Shown here: one piece after another, positions 43,435 to 52,303 of the stretch
Position numbering within the stretch: the first letter of the stretch is position 1
Layout: every line of letters begins with the position of its first letter
NCBI GenBank assembly: GCA_027621915.1
Contig: JAQCAD010000001.1
Span: 184,396-248,395, forward strand
DNA: 64,000 nt
Origin: Pseudomonadota bacterium
GTDB taxonomy: Bacteria; Pseudomonadota; Gammaproteobacteria; Steroidobacterales; Woeseiaceae
Direction of reading: 5' to 3'
The notes under the pieces: generated by a model
What the model was told of the DNA's origin: nothing
What the model saw: only the letters and a program-made list of their open reading frames with translations
Databases searched by the model: none
Translations under genes and position numbers: made by a program

Positions 43435-44211
43435 ATGAACGTTCGAGGCAGACTGATACTGATCCTTACTGCGTGGGTTGCTACGGCTTGCGGTGGAGGG
43501 TCGTCCGCACCGACCGTGGCCGGGAACTCACCACCACCGCCGCCACCACCAACCAACCAGGCCCCCGGCGGGCTTTGGTACGGCACGCTGACATCAGACC
43601 AGAACCTGGTCACCGAGGAATACATCGCGATGACTGCCAATGACGGCCGTTTCCGCTTTGTCTCTGCGGACTCCGACGTGCAGTTACGTGGACAAAGTCA
43701 GACCGTGGGTATGAACCTGACCGGCACGGGGCGTGCTTTCGCCGACACCGGGGTCAATTGGCTGGACAGTAATCATGTCGTCGATACGACGATCACCGCC
43801 ATCGTAGCCGAGCGCGATTCAATGACCGGCAGCTGAGCAAACGCATCGGGCGAATCGGGCACATTCGAATTTTTCTACGACCCGTTGTTTGAAAAAGTGG
43901 TCAACACCAACTTGCTTGATTCCGTCTGGACAGGATTCGACGACCTCAGCAATCCGGAGGTCACCTTCACTGTTTTGGCTGACGGAAGCTTCAGTGGTCA
44001 GAATACCAATGGTTGCGTTTCCGCCGGGCAGTTTACGGTGATTGATCCGCTCTACAATCTTTACTCGATTCAGAGCGAAATTACGAATTGCCCGATCGCC
44101 GGCAGCTACTCCGGCTTCGCGTTCGTTGCCGACTTCGTGGCAGTGAACGATTTGCTGGCGATATCGATCGACGACGGTGTGAACACCATTTTAGCCATCC
44201 TTGAAAGATAA
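43435..44211 (+). pseudogene. Proline-linker lipoprotein gene interrupted by one in-frame TGA
   Basis: ATG 43435 has a good ribosome site (AGGGAG, 6 bases upstream). The signal ends in a lipobox, VATAC, with Cys19, followed by a GNSPPPPPPPTNQ linker and a beta-rich domain. The frame hits TGA at 43834-43836 (TGS-stop-ANASGE) and then continues open, in the same frame, for 124 codons to TAA 44209 with the same beta-rich character. This suggests one 258-residue surface lipoprotein with a recent nonsense change, possibly Trp TGG to TGA, or a sequencing error. I do not recognise the family. Confidence 0.7.
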
Positions 44212-44233
44212 ATTCGCCACCGGAGGTGAACGG

Positions 44234-44266
44234 TCGCGGTGGCCCTGTGCCACCGCGATCCTTTTT
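44234..44266 (+). terminator. Strong rho-independent terminator
   Basis: A 10-base perfect stem (TCGCGGTGGC and GCCACCGCGA) with a CCTGT loop is followed by TCC and five T. It ends the transcript of the broken lipoprotein gene, 22 bp past its stop. Confidence 0.9.
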
Positions 44267-44290
44267 CGATGCAGTCCGGTCGGTTACCTT

Positions 44291-46555
44291 CTACAGGCGA
44301 ATCGGTAAGTCGCGAGCGCGTATTCCACTTGCCGCAAAAATGGCATTACCAATTGCCGGCGGTACCGCGATCAAAGGAGGCTCGCCAAGGCCCATCGGGA
44401 ACTCGCTGCTCTCGATGAAGTGGATGTCGAGCTCCGGTACGTCGGTCATCCTGAGTGGCGTATAGGTGTCCAGGTTTTGGTCCTTCACCTGGCCGTTTTC
44501 GATTTCGGTGCCCTCGTGCAAAGCCAGGCTCACACCCCACAAAGTTGCTCCTTCAGCCTGGGCCATCGCTCCATCCGGATGAACGACCGTGCCGCAATCG
44601 ATCGACTGCCAGATCTTCTTGACCGTCACTGCTTTTGTCCCTGCGTCAACTGCGACGTGCGCTACACAGGCCGTCCAGGTCGGATTTGCCCTTTCCTGAC
44701 CGAAACTGAGTGCCACACCCATGCCTTCGCCGGCCGGTAAATCTTTGCCCCAGCCGGAGCGTGCCGCGACATCGCGCAATACGTTCGCAAGTCGCGCTGC
44801 ACCGCCGACAGAATTCGGCGCGACACCGGCATTCTTGCCGGCCGCATCAAGACGCGCCAATCGGAATGCAACGGGATCTTCGCCTGTCTTCGCCGCAACC
44901 TCGTCCATGAAACTTTCGACGCCCCAGCCGATCCAGCCAGGTCCGACAGCGCGTAACCACCCAGGCAGGAATGTGCGCTGTGCCAGGTCGTTGTTGATCG
45001 CCCGGACGCGATGATTAGCGAGTGTGTACCAGTGATCAGCACCGTTGCTGGCGAACGGGTCATATTTGCCACTGCCGTCGATGCCGTCTCCCAAAAACCC
45101 GGGCGCCATCGCGAGCGTGGGCCATCCGGCAACCGCAGCATGCTCAATTCCGGTCAGCGAACCCTCCGCATCGAATGATGCATCGAACTTCGCGACTGAG
45201 GGTGACCTCGCGCAATCGAACCGGCTGTCCTGTGCGCGCTGGAAGATGAGTTTGACAGGGCGCCCCAGTTCACGAGCGGCCAGCGCGGCCGGAATCATCT
45301 GGTCCCCGAACAGCCGCCGGCCGAAGCCGCCGCCAAGATAATACTGGTGGATGACAATGTTCGACTCTTCGACACCGAGCGCCGTCGCCAGATAAGGCAG
45401 TATCAGCGACTGCCACTGGTTGCCTGAATGAATATGGAAAACGCCGTCAACATATTCGACCAGGGCATTTTGCGGCTCCAGCGTAAAGTGCAACACCGAA
45501 CTGGTGCGATAGGTCGCCGCCAGGGTCCCCGCTGCAGCTTCGCGAGCGGCTGCAACATCGCCGTCATTGACAACCAGCGCGCCGCTCGATGCATCCTCTG
45601 CGAGCTTCTGGCCTTCAGCCAGAATCTGCGCTTCAGATACGCCGGCCGTTGGCCCTGGCGCCCAGTCAATTTTGACGGCAGCAGCCGCTTTCATTGCAGC
45701 CGGAAAGTCATCTGCAATGACCAGCGCCCAGCCCTGCAATATTTCGCTGGGGTCATGGAGCTGCAGGGTTTGCAAATAGCCCGGGATGTCTCTCGCTGCA
45801 CCGTCGTCAACGGAACGAATCTCGCTGCCATAACGCGTCGGCGGGATCATCGGATGGGCGTAGACCATACCGGGAAGTTCGGTGTCCAACCCGTAGATGG
45901 CTGTCCCCATTGTCTTTTCAGGTATATCCAGCGCAGCGCTGGCCTTGCCGATCAATCGTCGATCTGCTGCTGACTTGATCGGCATCGCAGCCAGCTCTTC
46001 GTCGGTTATCGTCCGACTGACATCACCTTTGGAAACGATTTCAGCGAAAGAAATTTTTCTGTTGCCACAAACGACACTGCCGTTCTCGGCACTGCATTCG
46101 CTCGTCTCGACACCCAGTAATCTGGCTCCCGCCTCGACAAGAATCGTACGGCCGGCTGCACCGGCCTGCGACAGCATCGCGAATGATGTAACGACCGACC
46201 ATGAGCCACCGGTAACCATGTAGCCCCACTTAGGATCGGTATCAACGTGCTTTATCGAGACCTTGCTCCAGTCGGCACCAAGTTCGTCCGCTACGATGCG
46301 GGCCAGTGCTGTGCCGACATGTTGGCCCATCTCGGCTTTGGCGATGTTGATGAGTACGGCGCCAGAGCCGTTGATTTCGAACCAGACCGCCGGAGAGAAA
46401 AGTTTGCTCGCGCCAGCCGCGGCCATATCAATTGCGGCATCTTCGCTGCTGCAACCCGGCAGAACGGTACCGAGGCCCATCACCAGTGTTGTGCCGGCAG
46501 TACCTGCAAGAAAAGTGCGTCGATTCATTGTTAACGTTTGATTTGACTGTTTCAT
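44291..46555 (-). CDS. Molybdenum hydroxylase large subunit (IorB/xanthine-dehydrogenase family)
   Basis: A 754-residue molybdopterin-binding subunit, isoquinoline-1-oxidoreductase-beta-like. The N-terminus is a Tat signal (MNRRTFLAG) followed by a hydrophobic stretch ending PGCSS, so it is exported folded, perhaps as a lipoprotein. YYLGGGFGRRLFGDQ near 415 is a cofactor-binding segment, and MGLGEPPLIAVPPAIGNAI near the C-terminus holds the catalytic-glutamate motif GEP. ATG 46555 has GGGGGAG upstream and lies 2 bp from the small-subunit stop. Substrate could be an N-heterocycle or aldehyde. Confidence 0.88.
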   Translation of the reverse strand: MKQSNQTLTMNRRTFLAGTAGTTLVMGLGTVLPGCSSEDAAIDMAAAGASKLFSPAVWFEINGSGAVLINIAKAEMGQHVGTALARIVADELGADWSKVSIKHVDTDPKWGYMVTGGSWSVVTSFAMLSQAGAAGRTILVEAGARLLGVETSECSAENGSVVCGNRKISFAEIVSKGDVSRTITDEELAAMPIKSAADRRLIGKASAALDIPEKTMGTAIYGLDTELPGMVYAHPMIPPTRYGSEIRSVDDGAARDIPGYLQTLQLHDPSEILQGWALVIADDFPAAMKAAAAVKIDWAPGPTAGVSEAQILAEGQKLAEDASSGALVVNDGDVAAAREAAAGTLAATYRTSSVLHFTLEPQNALVEYVDGVFHIHSGNQWQSLILPYLATALGVEESNIVIHQYYLGGGFGRRLFGDQMIPAALAARELGRPVKLIFQRAQDSRFDCARSPSVAKFDASFDAEGSLTGIEHAAVAGWPTLAMAPGFLGDGIDGSGKYDPFASNGADHWYTLANHRVRAINNDLAQRTFLPGWLRAVGPGWIGWGVESFMDEVAAKTGEDPVAFRLARLDAAGKNAGVAPNSVGGAARLANVLRDVAARSGWGKDLPAGEGMGVALSFGQERANPTWTACVAHVAVDAGTKAVTVKKIWQSIDCGTVVHPDGAMAQAEGATLWGVSLALHEGTEIENGQVKDQNLDTYTPLRMTDVPELDIHFIESSEFPMGLGEPPLIAVPPAIGNAIFAASGIRARDLPIRL

Positions 46556-46557
46556 GA

Positions 46558-47016
46558 CTAGGCTCCCCCGCCGTTCGCGGCGCTCTTGATCGCCTTGCGA
46601 ATACGCGTATACGCCATGCAGCGGCACAAATTACCGTTCATCGCGGAATTGATATCGTCATCACCGGGATTCGGGTTGTCGGCAAGTAATCCCGCCGCCG
46701 TCATGATTTGCCCGGACTGGCAGTAACCGCACTGTGGCACTTGCTCTGATACCCAGGCCGCCTGTAGTGCCTGCCCGGCCGCGCTGTCGAGACCCTCGAT
46801 CGTTGTCACCGACAGTCCCGCAACTGCGCTCACCGGTGTTACGCAGGAGCGAGTCGGCGTGCCATCGACATGGATGGTGCAGGCACCGCACATCGCGATA
46901 CCACAACCGAATTTGGTTCCTTTGAGCTTAAGCTCGTCGCGGATAATCCATAAAAGCGGCGTATCCTCCGGACTTTCAGTCGCCACGGCTTCGCCGTTCA
47001 GTTCAAACTGGATCAC
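46558..47016 (-). CDS. Molybdenum hydroxylase [2Fe-2S] subunit (IorA-like)
   Basis: A 152-residue electron-transfer subunit with two [2Fe-2S] clusters: the plant-type cluster in GCGIAMCGACTIH with a further Cys in TRSC, and the C-terminal CGYCQSGQ with CRC. It passes electrons from the molybdenum subunit. It has no signal, so it is probably carried through the Tat pathway with its partner. A cytochrome c subunit (often third in such operons) is not found next to it. Confidence 0.92.
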   Translation of the reverse strand: MIQFELNGEAVATESPEDTPLLWIIRDELKLKGTKFGCGIAMCGACTIHVDGTPTRSCVTPVSAVAGLSVTTIEGLDSAAGQALQAAWVSEQVPQCGYCQSGQIMTAAGLLADNPNPGDDDINSAMNGNLCRCMAYTRIRKAIKSAANGGGA

Positions 47017-47277
47017 GATTCACCCCTTTTTGAATGGTGTTTTGTTAAGAGTCGTTCCAAGGTCCGGCCCTGACTGCAAAAATACGCTTTTGGCTCGCAC
47101 TAATCCCAGTTTAGCTGGTCAAAAACACCTCGGCCAGTTTCTGCAGATCCCGGACATGACCGGTTGCAGGGCACACATCACGGAATACCACGGGAAAAGG
47201 CCACATAATCGTGGTCACTTTCGCCCGGCAGAAGGGCTCCCGGCAACTGGGACACCGCGCTGAAAAGGAATACCAAG
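47017..47277. other. 261-bp intergenic region between divergent genes
   Basis: It holds the promoters of the molybdenum hydroxylase (minus) and the GlyGly-CTERM protein (plus). A CACCCCTTTTTGA stretch near 47019 resembles half of the palindrome family. AAGGAA lies just before the plus-strand ATG. No gene is seen. Confidence 0.4.
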
Positions 47278-47982
47278 ATGCTACGTTCTCTGACGATCGC
47301 TTTTGCGCTCAGCTTCGCGCTCATCTCTGCAACTCACGCGCAGACGATGACTTTTATGACGTCAAATACGAATTACCAGGTAACCAACGTTTTCAGCGAC
47401 GTTGGCATATTTACGATCACTGTCGTAATCGATGCGCCACTGGTGGCAGGTGTCTATGTAAATCCGGATATTCTGAGTGTCAGCTATCAGGTCAGCGGAA
47501 CCCTGACGCCGGGCACACCTTCCGGCTTTCCTGCCTTTGCACTATCGCGACAAATTACCGGCGCGGAATTTTATGCGCAGGGAAGCTCGCTCAGCTTTCA
47601 GATTTCCCCGGCTGCGGTCCTGTCCGATGGCGTGCAGGTGGCGGAACTGGTCGGCAACGGTGTCGTCCTGACCTACAACGCGCGCGAAGTGGGTAACGGT
47701 CGATTTCATCCCGCGCTGTTCGAACTCAGCGCCAATGGAACAGGCCGCATGCAAAACTCGGACAATATAGTCACCGAGAATCCGTTTTTACAGGTCAATT
47801 TCGGAGACGAGTACGTTACGGACCTGATGTTTGACCCGGGTAACACGACGGTCATTACCGGACCGGTCCCCATCGTGATCGGGGGCGGTGGTGGTTCGAC
47901 TTCTGTGATGGATCTGCTGCCCTTGGCCTGCCTCTCAATCTTCGTTGCCGCTGTCGGTCGGCGACGTCGCCTGAAAAAGTGA
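47278..47982 (+). CDS. Exported protein with GlyGly-CTERM sorting tail
   Basis: A 234-residue protein. Residues 1-21 are a signal peptide (cleaved near THAQ). The body is beta-rich and unknown to me. The C-terminus is a tripartite sorting signal: five glycines (202-206), a hydrophobic segment (213-226) and an RRRR cluster (228-231). This matches the GlyGly-CTERM signal processed by rhombosortase and tied to type II secretion in gammaproteobacteria. Its TGA stop is the first three bases of the 46-base palindrome that follows. Confidence 0.75.
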   Translation: MLRSLTIAFALSFALISATHAQTMTFMTSNTNYQVTNVFSDVGIFTITVVIDAPLVAGVYVNPDILSVSYQVSGTLTPGTPSGFPAFALSRQITGAEFYAQGSSLSFQISPAAVLSDGVQVAELVGNGVVLTYNAREVGNGRFHPALFELSANGTGRMQNSDNIVTENPFLQVNFGDEYVTDLMFDPGNTTVITGPVPIVIGGGGGSTSVMDLLPLACLSIFVAAVGRRRRLKK

Positions 47983-48025
47983 AAAAGGGGTCAGAGCCCA
48001 TTAATGGGCTCTGACCCCTTTTTCA
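47980..48025. repeat. Perfect 46-base palindrome carrying the stop codons of both flanking genes
   Basis: The sequence reads TGAAAAAGGGGTCAGAGCCCAT on one arm and its exact inverse on the other, with no loop. Its first TGA is the stop of the plus-strand GlyGly-CTERM gene and its last TCA is the TGA stop of the minus-strand amidohydrolase gene. A GC-rich stem followed by five T on both strands makes it a bidirectional terminator. Confidence 0.92.
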
Positions 48026-48889
48026 GCAGAAACCAAATAGCCTGGCTGGATTGTCAACCAGCACTTTTCGCTGTACGTCAGGGTCAGGCATCATGAGTGG
48101 AATGATGTCCACCAGGTCCGCGTCATTGGGCATTATCCTGACATTCGGATGGGGCCAGTCCGTCCCCCAGATACAACGATCCGGCGCTGCTTCGATGCAT
48201 AAGGCGCCAAACGGCGCCGCGTCGACGAATGGCGGTCCCAGGGTGGAGATGCGCTCGGCGCCCGATACTTTGACCCACAGATCATCGCTTGCGCGCAGCT
48301 TTGCCAACAGGGACTGGAACGGCGCCTGGTTAATACCATCGGCGACCGGCACGCGGCCCATGTGATCGATCACGACAGGTAATGGAATCGCGTCGATAAC
48401 ATCTTCGTATTCCAGTAGATCTTTCGCGTCGAAATGTAATTCAACATGCCAGGGCAAGTGTTGCACGCGTTCGATGATTCGCCACATCTTGTCCATGTCC
48501 GGCGCTCCGCCAAGGTGCCTGACGAAATTGAATCGGACGCCACGCACGCCTCCCTCGTGAAGTTCGTCGAAATATTCGTCGACGAACTCCTCAGCTACGT
48601 TACATACACCACGGTAACGCCCGCCGCTCGCCGCAATCGCATCCAGCATGGCCCTGTTATCCGTCCCGTGACAGCTCGCCTGGACGATCACCGCACGATC
48701 GATCCCGAGAACGTCGTGCAACTTTCGTAAATTCTCCTTTGGCGCATCCGGCGGCGTGTACTTTCGCGTTGCTGCATAAGGGAAAATATGGCCCGGACCA
48801 AACACGTGGCAGTGCGTGTCGCAAGTGCCAATCGGTGCTTTAAAGGTCGGCGTCCGTGTATTGGGATCCGGTGGCGGAATACTCTTCAA
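48023..48889 (-). CDS. ligI: 2-Pyrone-4,6-dicarboxylate lactonase-like amidohydrolase
   Basis: A 288-residue TIM-barrel hydrolase of the amidohydrolase superfamily. GTCDTHCHVFGPG near 21 carries the first metal/active-site histidines, VVIDHMGR the barrel-strand His, and CIWGTDWPHPN near 245 the conserved Asp. The segments are typical of LigI, which opens 2-pyrone-4,6-dicarboxylate to oxalomesaconate in protocatechuate 4,5-cleavage. Start is TTG 48889 with GGGGTGA upstream. Adjacent GalD- and LigJ-type genes support the call. Confidence 0.82.
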   Translation of the reverse strand: MKSIPPPDPNTRTPTFKAPIGTCDTHCHVFGPGHIFPYAATRKYTPPDAPKENLRKLHDVLGIDRAVIVQASCHGTDNRAMLDAIAASGGRYRGVCNVAEEFVDEYFDELHEGGVRGVRFNFVRHLGGAPDMDKMWRIIERVQHLPWHVELHFDAKDLLEYEDVIDAIPLPVVIDHMGRVPVADGINQAPFQSLLAKLRASDDLWVKVSGAERISTLGPPFVDAAPFGALCIEAAPDRCIWGTDWPHPNVRIMPNDADLVDIIPLMMPDPDVQRKVLVDNPARLFGFC

Positions 48890-48890
48890 C

Positions 48891-50003
48891 TCATGTCACC
48901 CCCGTTGTTCCGTCCCAAACCTGTCGCGGTATGAACACGTCGCCGCGCATCAACAACCGGGCTGTCCGAACGACACCGGCTTTCGACACTATTTTTTCTG
49001 CTATCGCGCTCTCATCGACGACCAGACGAACCTGGAAAGCACCGGACGGGTGCTCAACGCTGAGCATTTTCTCTTCGCCCGCTGGCACCGTTGCGATTTT
49101 TTCGGCAACGGTACCGGGGATCAGGCAGGCCGTAGCTACTGTCACGGCACCAAGGACGCCGATCGAACGATGGCAATCGTGCGGGATAAATGTCCGCGAG
49201 GAGATATTTCCGCCATCGACAGGCGCAGCGACCAGGCACATTTTCGGCACGGATTTTTTTTCGACGTCTCCGAGATTCATCATCGGCCCCAGCTTCAGGC
49301 GCAACGATTCAACTGTTTTTTTCAGCGACACGTCTCGATCGAGCTCCTCCGGTGTCTCGTACCCTGAGCAGCCGAGGTCCGCGGCCCGGATAAGAACAAC
49401 CGGCATGCCATTGTCGATACAGGTTACGAACATACCGTCGATGTCATCGACGACGTTACCCGTTGGTAACAACGCACCGGTCATTGATCCCGCGATTTCC
49501 TGAAAATCGCAGATAACCGCCGCAGCACTTCCCGGCACACCGTCTATGACAGTTGCGCCGTCATACTCCACCACACCACCTGGCGTTTTCACGGTCAGCT
49601 CGCATCGATTGCCGCTGTTGACCATATGCACGCGAACGGTCGTGTATTCATTCCCGGGTCGTACGAGGTTGTTCTCGATAGCAAACGGCCCGACACCGGC
49701 CAGGATATTTCCGCAATTTTGTGCCGCGCTCACGTAGCTGTTATCAGGTGCCACCTGTAAAAACAGGTAGTCAACATCAGCGTCTGCAACAGATGCTGAC
49801 CCAACGATCGCGACCTTGCTGGTCAAGGGATGTCCACCGCCGATCCCGTTGACCTGAAGCGCATCCGGGCCACCCATCACGGCTGTCAGCACCCGGTCAC
49901 GCAGTGTTTCATCGGCCGGCAGATTCCTGGCAAGAAAATAGATTCCGCGGGATGTACCACCGCGAATCACGGAACAGGCGATTGTTGTTTGACGGGATTG
50001 CAT
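48891..50003 (-). CDS. galD: 4-Oxalomesaconate tautomerase (GalD/PrpF family)
   Basis: A 370-residue PrpF-type isomerase of two diaminopimelate-epimerase-like domains. It has CSVIRGGTSRGIYFL at the N-terminus, GGGHPLTSKVAIV near 53, SAAQNCGNILAGVGPFAI near 92 with the catalytic Cys, and a second half with GAVTVATACLIPGT. It converts keto and enol forms of 4-oxalomesaconate. PrpF (2-methylaconitate isomerase) is the alternative, but the neighbouring LigI, LigJ and PobA genes favour GalD. ATG 50003 is chosen over the upstream frame, which has no family match. Confidence 0.82.
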   Translation of the reverse strand: MQSRQTTIACSVIRGGTSRGIYFLARNLPADETLRDRVLTAVMGGPDALQVNGIGGGHPLTSKVAIVGSASVADADVDYLFLQVAPDNSYVSAAQNCGNILAGVGPFAIENNLVRPGNEYTTVRVHMVNSGNRCELTVKTPGGVVEYDGATVIDGVPGSAAAVICDFQEIAGSMTGALLPTGNVVDDIDGMFVTCIDNGMPVVLIRAADLGCSGYETPEELDRDVSLKKTVESLRLKLGPMMNLGDVEKKSVPKMCLVAAPVDGGNISSRTFIPHDCHRSIGVLGAVTVATACLIPGTVAEKIATVPAGEEKMLSVEHPSGAFQVRLVVDESAIAEKIVSKAGVVRTARLLMRGDVFIPRQVWDGTTGVT

Positions 50004-50097
50004 AGTCAGTAAGTGCTGCCCTTGCCAATATCGACTATATTCTAAACACAAATTCCAAGACCCGACATTTGCACGGCAGAGAAGGAAACCAGCGCCA

Positions 50098-51105
50098 GTG
50101 ATCATTGATTGCCACGGCCACTACACAACGGCGCCTGCTCCTCTTGGCGATTATCGCGACGCTCAGAAGTCCGCGCTGGCAAATGACGCCAGTCACCACG
50201 GCGAGAAAGGTGCAATCAAAATCACGGACGACCAGATCCGCGAGAGCCTCGAAAATGCTCAGCTGAAATTGCAGCGGGAACGCGGCACCGATGTCACAAT
50301 CTTCTCACCCCGGGCGAGCTGGATGGGGCACCACATTGGAAACTCATGGACAAGCAAGTACTGGACTGAGCATTGCAACGAACTGATCTACCGTATCACC
50401 CGGCTCTATCCCGAAAATTTTGTCGGCGTCTGCCAGTTGCCCCAGTCGCCGGGAACAGACTTAAAAAGCTCCATCTCTGAACTAAACCGGTGCATCAATG
50501 AATTCGGGTTCGTCGGCTGCAACCTGAGTCTCGATCCATCCGGAGGATTCTGGACCTCGCCACCCCTTGGGGATCGATACTGGTACCCGATGTACGAAAA
50601 AATGGTGGAACTCGACGTTCCCGCAATGATTCACGTCAGCGAGGCCTGTAACCCGTGTTTCCATGCAACCGGATCGCATTACCTCAACGCGGATACGACC
50701 GCTTTTATGCAGCTGATGACCTCTACGGTTACCAAAGATTTTCCGACAATCAAGTTCATCATCCCGCATGGTGGTGGAGCCGTGCCCTATCACTGGGGTC
50801 GCTTCCGCGGACTCGCCGATATGATGAAGCTTCCGTCGCTCGACGAGCTGTTGATGAACAATGTCTATTTCGATACCTGTGTCTATCACCAGGCGGGAAT
50901 AGACCTGTTGTTGAAGGTCATTTCGACGAAGAACATCCTGTTTGCATCCGAGATGGTCGGCGCCGTTCGTGGCATCGATTCCGAGACCGGCCACTATTTC
51001 GATGACACGAGGCGCTATGTCGACAACGCGGAGATAACGGACGAGCAGCGTGCAGCGATCTTTGCTGGAAATGCCCGCAAAGTTTACAGTCGGTTGAAGC
51101 TATAA
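50098..51105 (+). CDS. ligJ: 4-Oxalomesaconate hydratase-like amidohydrolase
   Basis: A 335-residue zinc-dependent hydratase of the amidohydrolase-2 superfamily. The N-terminal metal motif is IIDCHGHYTT (D-x-H-x-H form), IHVSEACNPCFH gives a further His, and FIIPHGGGAVPYHWGR near 218 and the ILFASEMVGA segment complete the site. It matches LigJ, which hydrates oxalomesaconate to 4-carboxy-4-hydroxy-2-oxoadipate. Start is GTG 50098 (AAGGAA upstream). It is divergent from galD-ligI and followed by pobA. Confidence 0.85.
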   Translation: MIIDCHGHYTTAPAPLGDYRDAQKSALANDASHHGEKGAIKITDDQIRESLENAQLKLQRERGTDVTIFSPRASWMGHHIGNSWTSKYWTEHCNELIYRITRLYPENFVGVCQLPQSPGTDLKSSISELNRCINEFGFVGCNLSLDPSGGFWTSPPLGDRYWYPMYEKMVELDVPAMIHVSEACNPCFHATGSHYLNADTTAFMQLMTSTVTKDFPTIKFIIPHGGGAVPYHWGRFRGLADMMKLPSLDELLMNNVYFDTCVYHQAGIDLLLKVISTKNILFASEMVGAVRGIDSETGHYFDDTRRYVDNAEITDEQRAAIFAGNARKVYSRLKL

Positions 51106-51133
51106 GCTGTCGCGACGCTGTGAGGACGATTTG

Positions 51134-52303
51134 ATGCGCACACAAGTAGCCATCATCGGTGGTGGCCCGGCGGGATTGCTGCTGTCGCACATCCTGCACA
51201 GAAGCGATATTGACTGCGTGGTGCTCGAACGCCGCTCGCGAGAATACGTGTTGCGTCGAATTAGAGCCGGTGTGCTCGAGTGGGGCTCTGTCGAGGTGCT
51301 TCGCGCGGCGGGCGTTGGGGACCGCATGGACCGGGAAGGACATCTGCATGACGGGACGGGCATCGTCTGGTCCGGTTCGCGCCACTGCCTGATCGATACC
51401 AAAAAATTCACCGGCAAACCAATGATGGCATATGGCCAGACCGCGATAACGGAGGACCTCTACGCCGCTCGCGATGCGATGGGTGGTGTCGTTATCGATG
51501 AGGTCGATGACGTCGGGATTCACGATATTGATGGTGACACGCCGTTTGTAACCTTCAGAAAGAACGGTGATGAGCAACGAATTGATTGCGACTACGTCGC
51601 GGGCTGCGACGGCTTTCGCGGCATCAGTCGACGAACGATCCCGCAGGACATCATTCGTATTTATGAAAAGGAATACCCGTTCGGCTGGCTCGGAATCATG
51701 TCAGAGACGCCACCACTGGACGAAATCGTTTACGCGAACCATCCACGTGGATTCGCACTCGCGTCCCAGCGAAACCCGATGCTGAGCCGTTACTATATTC
51801 AGTGCGAACTTGACGCCGACCTCAAAGACTGGCCGGACGATCGGTTTTGGGACGAACTCAAGGCCCGTTTTCCGACAGAGATGGCGGACAGGATAGTCAC
51901 CGGACCGTCAATCGAGAAATCTATTGCGCCACTCCGAAGTTTCGTAGCCGAACCGATGAGCTATGGCCGGCTGCACCTCGCCGGCGATTCGGCACACATC
52001 GTTCCGCCGACCGGCGCGAAGGGACTGAACCTGGCGATTTCCGATGTGCACTATCTTTCCAGCGCATTGATCGCGCTCTATCGTGACGGTGACGCGAAAC
52101 TGCTGGAACAATATTCGGCAACGGCACTTAAACGAGTATGGGGTGCTGCTCGACTGTCATGGTACCTGACGACACTGTTACATCGATTTCCGGACCAGGG
52201 CCCTTTCGATCTTCGCATGCAGGAAGATGAACTCGAATACCTGGCGCGCTCCGAAAGTGCGATGCGAAATCTGTGCGAGCAATACGTGGGGCTGCCGTTC
52301 TGA
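51134..52303 (+). CDS. pobA: 4-Hydroxybenzoate 3-monooxygenase
   Basis: A 389-residue flavoprotein hydroxylase making protocatechuate from 4-hydroxybenzoate. The FAD motif is AIIGGGPAGLLLS at the N-terminus, the NADPH/FAD DG motif is AGCDGFRGISR near 156, and LAGDSAHIVPPTGAKGLNLA near 280 is the ribityl-binding GD motif with the PobA-typical PPTGAKG. ATG 51134 has GAGGA 7 bases upstream; the TTG at 51131 is less likely. It feeds the 4,5-cleavage genes beside it. Its stop abuts the stop of the convergent aldehyde dehydrogenase gene. Confidence 0.93.
   Translation: MRTQVAIIGGGPAGLLLSHILHRSDIDCVVLERRSREYVLRRIRAGVLEWGSVEVLRAAGVGDRMDREGHLHDGTGIVWSGSRHCLIDTKKFTGKPMMAYGQTAITEDLYAARDAMGGVVIDEVDDVGIHDIDGDTPFVTFRKNGDEQRIDCDYVAGCDGFRGISRRTIPQDIIRIYEKEYPFGWLGIMSETPPLDEIVYANHPRGFALASQRNPMLSRYYIQCELDADLKDWPDDRFWDELKARFPTEMADRIVTGPSIEKSIAPLRSFVAEPMSYGRLHLAGDSAHIVPPTGAKGLNLAISDVHYLSSALIALYRDGDAKLLEQYSATALKRVWGAARLSWYLTTLLHRFPDQGPFDLRMQEDELEYLARSESAMRNLCEQYVGLPF

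Noticed and set aside
33499..43836. Genetic code with TGA read as tryptophan
   Set aside because: Many intact genes here end at TGA at the expected length (for example galK, pobA, acyl-CoA dehydrogenase), so TGA works as a stop.
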